In this document: positions 44,404-54,515 of the stretch, in pieces
Layout of the letters: each line of letters starts with the position of its first letter
Numbering within the stretch: the stretch's first letter is position 1
Assembly: GCA_026008535.1 (NCBI GenBank)
Contig: BRKX01000006.1
Location: 29,748,664-29,812,663, forward strand
Source: Perilla frutescens
Lineage: Eukaryota > Streptophyta > Magnoliopsida > Lamiales > Lamiaceae
Direction: 5' to 3'
DNA length: 64,000 bases
Translations under genes and position numbers: made by a program
Notes under the pieces: model-generated
The model's database searches: none
What the model was told of the DNA's origin: nothing
What the model saw: the letters and a program-made list of their open reading frames with translations, nothing else

Positions 44404-45632
44404 TCAGTTTTGTTGAGCAGCTGCTGATTGACTTTTTGTCACTTTCCTCTTCTTGAGTGGTTGAATGGGACTAGCTTCACTGCTTTCTTTAGAGCTTTTA
44501 GACCATTTCCTTTTAGAAGCCGAACTGGAGATGTCCTGAGAAGGATCAGTTCTGACTTGAGTCTCAGCCTGTTGAAGTTGCTTAAGAGCAACTACTGAGG
44601 TAGTCAGCTTCAAGGAGGTCAGATCTTTAATTCCTCTGCAGGATGAGCTGGACTGATTTATCATTAGTTTGGCAGCTCTTGAGCAAGATTTGATAAGAGG
44701 AGTAACATATCATTTGGACAAGAGATCTGGAGACGTGGCAGTGTCTTCATCGTGTTTGTCTTTATTTTGTCCAAAATGTTAACTCCTTGGGGTCACCACT
44801 ACTTGAGTATGAGAGAGATCTTTGTCTATCTCTTCAGTGGTTCCCGCAGCTTGTAGATGCGTCTTTTCTGACTGAACTTGATCAGGATTCAGTTGTAGGC
44901 AACATAGATCGACTGGAGTGTTGACAAGCTGTTTTTTAGTTGCAACTCATTGTGATCTCAAGCTAGCTTGAACATCAGCTAGCAGGGTCTTAGCTAGAAT
45001 GTTGTTATCAAGTCATTGCTTCATAATCCGCTGGACTTGCACAATGTTTGGAGGAAATGGATTTGAGGCTCCAATCCATTTGATGCTCCAAGTCTCTTCA
45101 CGTTGCCAAAAACTCATGCCATGAAAGGCTGTAAGGAAGAAATATGACTCGATTGACATTGAGTATCTCCAGTTGTACCAGTAAAAGCACCGGTGCAACT
45201 GTTTGAACAGCTGATTGTCTTGCGTGGCAACATATGTGAAGTGAGTGAGAAGGACATTCATTACATCCTTCTGAGCACTCTTGACATCATATTCGCTACT
45301 GTAGAAAGTGCAAATATTGTCTTCAGTTAGTTGGAGAGGAGGGCAGGCTGTCCTGAAGTACTCAGCTCCATAGTTTTGATGATGAAGTTTTCTTCCATGA
45401 ATCACTGATTGTATGACCTTCCCATCCTCAGTGACCTTTGCTTGAAGCAAGAACTCACTTACCAAATTTTGTCTAAAGAACCTTGGAGGAGTTTCTAGGT
45501 AGTGCAGAATTCCGGTCTTGTGAAGATTGACCGGAAGAAAAGGACTGTTTTATTCTTGAAGAATCAATTGAAATTTCTGTCTCTCATCATTTGCTCTTTG
45601 AAGGAGGTAAGAGCTTTTGAAGCTTCAGCCAT
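44404..45632 (-). pseudogene. Unrecognised Sirevirus extra reading frame B (broken)
   Basis: The likely start is MAEASKALTSFKEQMM at 45632. After a frameshift and stops the frame continues as 45465-45013 (LVSEFLLQAKVTEDGKVI onward; aromatic-rich FYWYNWRYSMSIESYFF) and ends with a basic, Ser-rich tail (44664-44404: SKRKWSKSS, PLKKRKVTK) resembling a nuclear localisation signal. No domain is recognised. It is the second frame after pol and precedes frame C; both probably came from one or two ancestral extra genes of about 400-600 codons. Confidence 0.5.
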
Positions 45633-46383
45633 TTTGAAAAATTATTGGCTGAGTTTGAATTGAAGCTTTCTTTTTTGGAGAGAAAGAGAGAACACATTCT
45701 TTTTTTTAAAAAAGAGAAGAGAACAAGAATTCTCTTGAGAGACTGCTTGAGAAAAATGCAGTGGATATTGAGTGTGTTGTTGTATTGTGTTGTGTTCTAT
45801 TCTCAAAATTTTGGCAAAGGGATTTTTATGAGTGGGAAGAAGACTCATAAATGTGATGGTTGAAAGAATTAAATTCCCTTTGTCGTTTTCTTTTGGCTTT
45901 CGATTTTAAGCTTCGGACCAACGGTCAAAATAATAAATTCTGACACAAGCAATTAATTGAGCCAAAAAGGATTTTATTAAAGAAATACTTTGAAAATAAA
46001 TTGATTTACAAGAAGTTTCCTAAGGCGTCTAGTCAGCTGACTTCTGAAGCCTTCAGGTCTCCTTGCTATCAGTTTTTCTTTTTCTTTGCAGTCTGGAAGC
46101 TGTCTTAAGTATTCTCACTTAAAGAGTCCTTTGAATCACCATTTTTAGAGTAAGCTTCCAGTTTTATGATGGAGTCAGAGAGTTGTTTTACCTGTTTCTT
46201 CATGCACTATATCAGTGCTTTGATTGAGGTTTTCCCGGACCGCTGCCTTTTTTATTGTTGAATTTTGAGAATATTCTATTCTGCAGTCGGTAGATGCTCT
46301 CCAATTCTCAACTGATGTTTGACATTTTGATGTCCTTCAGTTGGCTTATCAACTGTTTCAGATAGTGCTGGAGAGGCGATCTT

Positions 46384-46570
46384 CTATTCAATTGGGCTCC
46401 TTCTGGAGTTCTTTTCTTCATCCTCTTCTCCTGAGGATTGATATCTATCGATAGCGTTAAAGACATCATCAGAGTCATGAGTTGACAGAACTATTGATCT
46501 GACAACTTTTGCTTTTCCTTTTCTTTTATCTTGAATGGAGGGGACGAACTTCTTCATATTCGGCTTCAGT
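46384..46570 (-). pseudogene. Fragment of a third unrecognised Sirevirus frame (A)
   Basis: The frame KGKAKVVRSIVLSTHDSDD...SSGEEDEEKNSRRSPIE begins abruptly where RNase H ends (after TEAEY). This looks like a deletion that fused truncated RNase H to the C-terminal part of a separate acidic/basic protein. Confidence 0.45.
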
Positions 46571-47756
46571 TGTTGACGTGGCAACTGAGTGCTGCTTCTT
46601 GCTAAATCAGGATATCAGTTTGTTTCCTAAAAATTGACATGTTCCACTAGTGCTCTTTCGATCGATTTTGCATCCTCCGAAGTCTGAGTCTGAATAGCCG
46701 GTTAGACACAATTTGTCATCTCTGGGATACCATAATCCAAGATTTATAGTTCCCTTGAGATATAATTCATAATCCTCTTTGCTGCTTCAAGATGACTTTT
46801 TTTCGGATTGGCTTGGAACCTTGCACACAGTTCGACTGAATAGGAGATATCTGGTCGGCTGCCTGTCAGATAGAGAAGGGATCCAATGATTCCTCTATAG
46901 TGCGTTTGGTTGACTGATTCTCCTTCTTCATCCAGGGTCAGCTGCACTGATGTATTCATTGGAATTTTGAGAGCTTTTTCCTTGTCGGTTCCAAACTTCT
47001 TGACGAGCTCCTTGGTATATTTGGCTTGGCTGATAAAGATTCCATCTTCGAGTTGCTTCACTTGGAGTCCTAGGAAGAATGTCATTTATCTCATCATACT
47101 CATCTCGAATTCGTTTTGCATTAGTTGTGCGAATCAATTGCAGAGATCTTTGCTCTTGGATCCAAATATTATGGCATCCATATAAATTTGAACCATCAAG
47201 ATCTCGGTTGATCATTCTATTCTGAATAGAGTACAATCAATGACTCATTTCTGAAACCCATTCTTTAGCAAAAATGTTGTGAGGGTTTCATATCAAGCTG
47301 TGCCTGCTTTAGACCATACAAAGTTTTCTTTAGCTTGTAGACTTGATCTCCAATTTCGAAGCCTGGAGGTTGTTCTACATATACATCCTCCTTGAGCATC
47401 CCTTGCAAGAATGCACTTTTCACGTCCATTTGATAGACAGTGAAATTGTTGTGAGCTGCATAGGCGAGGAACAGTCTGATGGCCTCCAATCTTGCAACTG
47501 GTGCGAATGTCTCATCAAAGTCAATCTCTTTACTTTGTGGGTATCATTTGGCTACCATTCTGGCCTTTTTCCTTGTGATCATGCCTTGTTCATCCAGTTT
47601 GTTACGAAAGACCCATTTAGTCCTGATGACTTTTTGAGTTTTCAGCCTATCAACAAGAAACCATACGTCATTTCTTGTGTACTGGTTCAGCTCTTCTTGG
47701 ATTGCTATAATCCTGTCTGAATCTTCAAGTGCTTCTTTTATGTTGGTTGGTTCCAT
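46571..47756 (-). pseudogene. Sirevirus reverse transcriptase and RNase H (broken)
   Basis: RT boxes are present: TKWVFRNKLDEQG, YQMDVKSAFLQG, YVEQPPGFE and LYGLKQA. The catalytic YVDD box reads YMDA (47173-47184), losing the second Asp. Stops and frameshifts lie at about 47546, 47265 and 47083-47140. The next open stretch (47085-46744) has MTFFLGLQV, RGIIGSLLYLT and RPDI. RNase H residues TGYSDSDFGGC and STSGTCQFLG follow across a stop and end at TEAEY, so the C-terminal third is missing. No activity is possible. Confidence 0.85.
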
Positions 47757-49517
47757 CTATGAGATGAAGCATGTAAAGAGTGCATGCTCCGTTGACCCTC
47801 TGTTCTGGACTCTGCTTCTTGGATCCCCAACAATTTTATCGACTGGATGGCTTCGGAGCCATTTGGGAATGATTGCTTCCTCTGCGTGCTTAGCTGCTTC
47901 ATCAGTTGTTCCAGCAACTGATCCTTCGGCTTCTTTATCAGCTCCTCCTTCGGCTGCTGTGTCAGCTCCAGCCTGTTCTTCATTTTCACTAATTCTTCCC
48001 CTTGTTTCAGTTATGGGGTTTGAGGTTTCATGATGACTTGCATCCTCAGTGACCAGGTTATCTCCAACCGGTCTATAATCAGTTTTTATGCCATCTTCTA
48101 GTGACACTTCAAACTGCTCTGGGACAATATAATCAACATAGTTCAGCAGGTTTTCACTAGGCAGTGCTTGCTCTGATGTACAGCTCTCCTTTTTGTTTTT
48201 GTACTCATTGGCAAGCTCATCAAATACCACATGACATGTTACTTTGACAACCAATGTCCTTTTATTGAACACTCTGTAATCTTGAGAATGTGGGGCATTA
48301 TAGCCGAGAAAGATTCCCTCATCAGCATTAGCACTGAAAGCTTTCAGCTGGGATTTGCCATTGTTGTGGATATAACATTTGCAGCTAAATATCTTAAAGT
48401 AAGAGATAAAAGGCTTACGACCCTTGAAGAGCTCATAGGGTGTTTTGTCATAGGTGATGACGATGGCACTTCTGTTTTGTATGTGGCAGGTTGTGTTAAC
48501 TGTCTCTGCCCAATAGCATTCGGCTATGTTGGCATCTGCTATCATTGCTCTGGCTGTCTTCTTTAGCGTGCGATTCTTCCTTTCTGCTACGCCATTTTGT
48601 TGAGGAGTTCTTGCAGCAGAGTGTTCATGAGTGATTCCCAGTTCACTCGGGAACTTGATCATTCGCTGATTAATAAATTCAGTTCCATTATCGGATCTTA
48701 TCCTTTGAACTGATTTTCCTTTATCAGTCTGCAGTCTTCTGACCAATGTTGATAGCTTCTCAAAAGTTTCATCCTTACTTCTCAGGAACTCTACCCAAGT
48801 ATACCTTGAGTAGTCATCTACTACTACAAGCGTAAACTTTTTACCTCTGGGGATTGGTGGCTTCACAGGTCCAAACAGGTCCATGTGAAGTAATTGAAGG
48901 ATGTTAGTTGTTTCTGGAGGATGACTATTGTTCTTGAATGATGACTTCACCTGCTTCCCTTTCTGGCATGATCTACAGACGCCAGTTTTCTTGTATATTT
49001 CCTTGGGAAGTCCATCAACTAGCTCCTTCTTGGCCAGGTAGTTGATAGTTTTGAAGCTGAGATAGTTTAGACATCGATGCAACAGCCAGCTTGCTTCAGT
49101 TGATCCTTTTGAGAGAAAGCAAGCTTCTGAATAGCCAGTTGACCAGTCAACTACATACATGTTGCCCTTTCTTACTTCAGTCGGGAGTATGGCTCCAGTT
49201 GACTTGTCTCTGATGTCACATGAGCTATTGCTGAAGTTGACTGAGTACCCACTGTCACAAAGCTGACTGATGCTCAGCAGTTTGTACCTTAGTCCTTCAA
49301 CATGTGACACGCCATTCACGATAACTTTTCCTTTAACCACGAACCCTTCTCCAATGGTTCGGCTCTTCGAGTTGTCTCCAAAGGTGACTAGTGGTCCCTT
49401 AACCTCTTTATAACCGTCAAGATCATTCTTGTCTCCGGTCATATGTTTTGAGCACCCGCTATCCAGATACCAGGTATCTTTAACCTTTTTCTTAGATAAG
49501 ATGCTCTTTCCTTGCAA
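47757..49517 (-). pseudogene. Sirevirus protease end and integrase (586-codon open frame)
   Basis: The frame is open from 49517 to 47757. WYLDSGCSKHMTG at residues 16-28 carries the protease DSG. The integrase zinc-binding region keeps His147, Cys181 and Cys184, but the second His of the HHCC set is replaced (NY where GH is usual). The catalytic triad is intact: Asp213 (HMDLFGP), Asp276 (RSDNGTEF), Glu312 (NGVAERKNR), with 35 residues between the last two. The C-terminal part is acidic and Ala/Glu-rich. This is the best-preserved frame in the element, though isolated from gag and RT by stops. Confidence 0.88.
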
Positions 49518-50501
49518 AGCAAGACTCAGGGTTTAGGTACCCGCATGATATCGGGTCCTGAGAGGTTAACCAAGTGTTTGGGAATCCACATATGCGACGT
49601 TTTTGGCTTTTCATTTCCAAGAAATCCTTTAGAATTGGATCTCTGGATATGCATTGGACTTCTTGTGACTCTTCGATTGAGAGTCGAGTCCAGTGATCTA
49701 TACCTCCGATGAGATTCAGGATAGAAGACTTCAACTAATATCCTCTCATCTTGTGACCTTAATGCTCATTGTCTTGGCCAATTTCGTCTGACCTTTTGAC
49801 TTTGAGCTTTCTGGCCTTTATGGTATGGCCAATCTGCAAACCAGTTGTAATGGGGATTGAGTCTTACTTCATCCCTTGAGTTTAAAAACTCACTGTACTG
49901 GATTGCAAAGTCACTTGGAGGGAATTCTTCCAGATAGATTGGATTATGATGTTTTGGATGATACAATCTCATGTGTTCACTTCTTTTGGGATTTGAAGAA
50001 CTCCCAGGTTGAAATGTGCTGGAGGAGTTTCTAGATCGTTGAACTGATGGCCTACTTTGAGCTGATGCTCTTGTCTAAGCGACTGGCGTTGGGTGAACTT
50101 CAGGTCTTGGTTAAATTGATAACCAGGAATGATGTGGAGGCTTTCAAAGATTTGGCCTCTGATGAGCTTTAGATTCTGATCTAGCAGTAGATCTGGATTG
50201 TTGAGCTGATCGATGTTGAACTGGTGGCTTTGACTGAGCACCAAGCCTTTGAAAGACTGACTATCTTCGAGTTGCCCCTCTTGAATGATCAGTCTGATCT
50301 CTGGGCTGAGTTTGAGGAGTTTCAAGGATGCCCTTGCCTTTTGACTCCTCAACTGGGGGGCTGAGCTGGTCTTGTGAATCCTCTCAAGACTTCAGATTCA
50401 CAGCTCTGTACAACTGTCTTGCCCTTCTCTGCGGCAGTGTACTTACTATATCCCAGCCCTGGGCTCCCAGATTCAATTCTCTGATGACTCAAGATTTCAT
50501 C
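49518..50501 (-). pseudogene. Sirevirus gag-protease linker and 3' part of gag
   Basis: This segment continues the gag frame interrupted by the nested element: the sequence left of 50502 reads LDEILSHQR and LGYSKY, a typical end of Sirevirus gag, in frame with the part beginning at 58732. After a TGA near 50350 it degrades, with scattered open stretches (50352-49969; 49734-49492) leading to the protease. Confidence 0.6.
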
Positions 50502-50506
50502 AAGAG

Positions 50507-51766
50507 TGATGAGGACATACATAGCAATGAGGATCTAAACCCGGAGCTGCAATTCAAAGGCCCCGTCACAAGACTACGAGCTAAGAAGTTACAAGAGTAT
50601 TTGCAAGCAACAATTTGCAAGAAGGTCGAGGATGAAGACGGCGTACAAAGTAGCTTGAAGATGATGACCTTGTTGATAATGGAAGATGGAGATCAAAACA
50701 TGGAGTGCAATACTTGAAGAGTAGTTAAAAGAGAAGTGCCAATCGTCCATATTGAAGCAATTGAAGATCAAGTCTTGGATGTTGGTATAGAAGACTATTT
50801 CGCGTTAGGCGTGACCACGCCTAAGCAGATACCCCGCACTTATGAGGAAAAATCGTCCCTTGGTTATTTTAATTAGAGGATTGATTTATTTAGACTTTAG
50901 TATTTAATTAAATCATAGTATTTAATTAATTGAGTCAGTTTTTATTATTTATTTGATGTAATTTTCGAATTTAATGAGTCATAGGTTGACTAGGCTTTAT
51001 TTCGGTAATTTCCTACCTTAATTAGAATTCTAGTCTATGTAAGTTTCTAGTCCACTTTGGATCAGCTTTTTAATTATTTTTAGGCCATAAATTTCGTGCC
51101 CCTTAGCCTATAAATAGGGGAACATTGTTTCATTCATACTTTAGACCATATTTGATAAATTAAGCTTTGCTTTCAATATTGTCTCAACCCTGTTAAATCT
51201 TTGTGAGTTTAGATTTTAAATTCATACTCTTAGAACTAGCAATTCTAGGTTTCATCAAAGGGAATTCGCCTATCCACATTGAGGGATTGTCGGAAACTCG
51301 CTACTTGAAGATCAACTTAGAGAATTTGGCCTTGTGTACATTCGAGATTCAAGGCAACTTTCGGGTTGTGATTCGCATCTACCAATCATCCTTCGTCCAG
51401 CTATAATCAACGTCATTCATCATCATCAACGTACGCCTCCAATCTAGCCCTCATTCGAGTCAAGATCATCGTCGTCACATTCAATCCGTAAGTTCATTAC
51501 AACTCTATCATATCCTATCTACCCTAGCCCTTCTTCACCTACACTTCACATCTAAAATACCTTCATCATTCTCGATTCCATAGCCTTCCAAAACAGCCCA
51601 TTAATTTGGATTTTGTGTTATATTTGTGTGTCGTAGTATATGTATTTTAGTTTGTCATAGTCGTCTAGTTAGTTGAGTATTGATCCCTTACTTCACTGAT
51701 GTAGTTTCTTTCCTAGCTTCCTCTTATTTCGTCCATGCCGTGTCCCATAGGTCCCGGGTCACATCA
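50507..51766 (+). repeat. 5' LTR of CRM-like element 3
   Basis: TGATGAGGACAT...GGGTCACATCA; TATA box TATAAATA at 51109-51116. The first ~210 bases duplicate the pol C-terminal coding tail. Confidence 0.95.
51109..51116 (+). promoter_or_regulatory. TATA box in the 5' LTR of CRM-like element 3
   Basis: TATAAATA followed by GGGGAACATTG; the same box is in the 3' LTR at 58070-58077. This would start the genomic RNA about 30 bases downstream. Confidence 0.7.
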
Positions 51767-51771
51767 TAAAT

Positions 51772-51785
51772 TGGTATCAAGAGCC
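51772..51785 (+). other. Primer-binding site of CRM-like element 3
   Basis: TGGTATCAAGAGCC is the initiator-Met site with one extra A. Just downstream (51869-51968) the leader holds A-rich runs. Confidence 0.8.
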
Positions 51786-52654
51786 ACGTCGGTTCATATC
51801 GTTCGTGGTTTAATACTCATTTATTTGTTTTGAGTCTTATCGAGTTGTAATTTATTTTCCGTATCATTCATAGTTAAAAAAAAAAAAGCAAGATCGTATA
51901 AAAAAAAGAGAAAGCAACGATAAAAAAAAAATCGGATAAAAAAAATCCGAAAATTCAAAAAAAAAAGTATATCCATTGTTTCCTTGTTGTGTTCCTTTAT
52001 TTTTGCTACCTTCCTTATGGTACAAGTCTATAGTTAGTTATTTCCTATTAGATATTATTTTCTTTTTGAAAATTTCCTTCTAAGTTATTTTCTTTTGGTA
52101 ACTTCCTTAGGAGTCATATTTTATTTTTGGTTCTTTCTTTCTAGAGTCTAGGCTAATTAAGGTATTTAGATTATGTTACATAGATTGATACATATCCAAA
52201 TCACCCTATTGCCTTCTTGAATTCTTCTTTCCTTATCCTATTCTATTTCTTTCCTTTTTCTACTTAGATTTATTTTTGGATTTCCTAATCTAAATTGGAA
52301 CTTCATTAATTGAACTAATTCTTTCATATCCTACATCTACCATTCTCGACCACCACCCTACTCCACAACCTAAATTTCGACAGCCCCCTACCCACCCATA
52401 CTCGATCAATACCTCTCCAACACACACTAAATTCATCCTTGTTCCGAGAGTAGCATACCCGTCCATTCCCAGTGCAAGAGAGCCGATTCTCTTAGCTAGT
52501 TAGAGCAGCCATATACACGATATTATCACACACTGTGCACCCATATATTGAGTGATACACGAGTGGTAAAATCAAGAGGGAAAACAAACGAGTGACGTGA
52601 GATTGTGAGGTCATACCTTATTTTTTCCTTACGTTTGTTCATTTTGTAGGTATC
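51786..52654 (+). other. 5' leader of CRM-like element 3 with candidate intron acceptor
   Basis: About 870 non-coding bases between PBS and gag: an A-rich block (51869-51968), a T-rich part, and a pyrimidine tract ending TTTTGTAG six bases before the gag ATG. Element 1 has an equivalent tract ending TTTTACAG ten bases before its ATG. A spliced leader is possible, but no donor is identified. Confidence 0.45.
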
Positions 52655-54490
52655 ATGAAGCACGGAGACCGCCCAGGGTCATCCTTTACCCCACCTATCG
52701 ACCCTCAGTCACCCATACCCCCTTTGGATCCGTCCAAAGCACCGATGGAGTCTTACTCTGATCCAGCACCACAGTGGGATCCTAAGTACCACTTTGAAGC
52801 ACTTTTAAAGCACTTCCAGAGACAGCACCAGGCTTTATCCGATAAGATTGATGATTTAGTGCATGCATTTGAACGCACTAGGACTACTCCGACCATTACC
52901 CAAGCTGTTCGAGGTCCAGTAAGGCGCAACGAGCGTCGAGACGAACTAGAAGAGGAATACTATGATGAGAATACAGATGCCGAGTTTGAGGCCCCTGAAC
53001 GAGGCCGAGATCAGCCCCAAGGCCCTCCTAAGCGTGTAGCCCGCGCCGATACATATGATGAAGACCGAATGCTCAACAATATCAACACGAGCATCCCGAA
53101 GTTTGAAGGCCTTCACGATCCCGATGCATACTTAGATTGGGAATGTAAGGTAGAGAAGATTTTTGCATGCTATGACTTTTCAAAGGTCAAAAAGATGCAA
53201 TTAGCATGTTTGGAGTTTAGAGGCTACGCAGCCTCATGGTGGGAGATGCAGCAAGAGGGAAAATGCCGAAATCGACATCCACCTATCGATACTTGGGAAG
53301 AAATGAAAGGATTGATGCGAGGATGCTTCATTCCAGTTTATTACGAGAGAGAGCTTGAGAAGAAGCTCAACCAGATCAAACAAGGCACCCGTTCGATTGA
53401 AGAATACCACAAAGAGTTGGAGACTGCCTTGAACCGAGTCTGGAAGGAGAAGACCTTAAATGCTACCATCATTAGGTACATTGAATGCATGAATCCCGAT
53501 ATTTCATGTGAATTCGAGCTCAAGGACTTCAACAGTGTAGAAAGGATGGTGCAGTATGCATCGATTCTGGAAAAGCAGCTGAGAGAAGGTCGTCGTCGAT
53601 CACACCACAGTGCAACCCCTACACGGCCTTCTTGGAACAAGGGTACACATTCCGCATCACCTTCTACACCTTCTTTTGAGTCCATGTGACCCCGAGGTCA
53701 GTCCGGACCACCTGAACGACGTTTCGACCGTTCTACACCGCAGTCCAGCCGTAGACCCAAGTCTACACCAGCGCCGCCCACACAGCCTCCATCCCAATGG
53801 CCCAATCAGTCTAACACGCCGCCTAATGCAGCCCCTAGTCAAGTTCTTGACATCCAGTGTCACAAATGCCAAGGTTGGGGTCATTTTCAGAATCAGTGCC
53901 CAAACCGACGTGTTCTACTCCTCAATGAACAGAATGGACTCAAATCAGCCAGTGAAGACGAGGAGAAGCCCCAGGCCACCGCCCCAATTATAGTCAACAT
54001 CCCTGAAGTCGAGTGTGATGATGAGGAACCCGAGTTACCTCATGTGAGTCTAGTTTCGATCCGCAGTCTGAACATCAACCGAGAAGACGAAGAGCATTCG
54101 CAGCGTGAAAACATCTTTTACACTCGAGTTGCCATCAAAGACCAGACTTGTGCGATGATTATAGATAGTGGGAGCATAATCAATGCAATCAGTCAGTATG
54201 ATGTAGATAAGCTCGCGCTCACCACAACAAAGCATCCGAAGCCCTACAAGCTGTAGTGGCTCACAGATCGTGGTTCCATTCGTGTGACAGGTCAGGTACG
54301 CGTTTCTTTTACTAAGGGTCACTATTCTGAAACTGTTTTGTGTGATGTTATTCCCATGGAGGCAGCACACATACTTTTAGGGAGACCGTGGCAGTTTGAT
54401 AGAAAAGTTGTTCACGATGGATTGGCGAACACATACTCGATCGATTACTTAAGATGGCCGAGCCATCGTATTAAAGCCACTAACTCCTAA
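52655..54490 (+). pseudogene. CRM-like gag and protease, element 3 (broken)
   Basis: Gag starts at ATG 52655. A Pro-rich N-terminus and a helical region (about residues 45-75) precede the capsid signature FEGLHDPDAYLDWECKVEKI and GYAASWWEM. The first frame ends at TGA 53687-53689 after 344 codons; the same frame continues to the zinc knuckle CHKCQGWGHFQNQC (about 53857-53898) and protease MIIDSGSIINAISQY, which keeps DSG. A TAG at 54254-54256 interrupts protease, and a small deletion near 54450 shifts frame before HILLGRPW is finished downstream. The TGA could derive from CGA and the TAG from CAG by C-to-T change. Confidence 0.9.
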
Positions 54491-54515
54491 AGCTGTTGCA
54501 GAGGATCAAGAGAGG

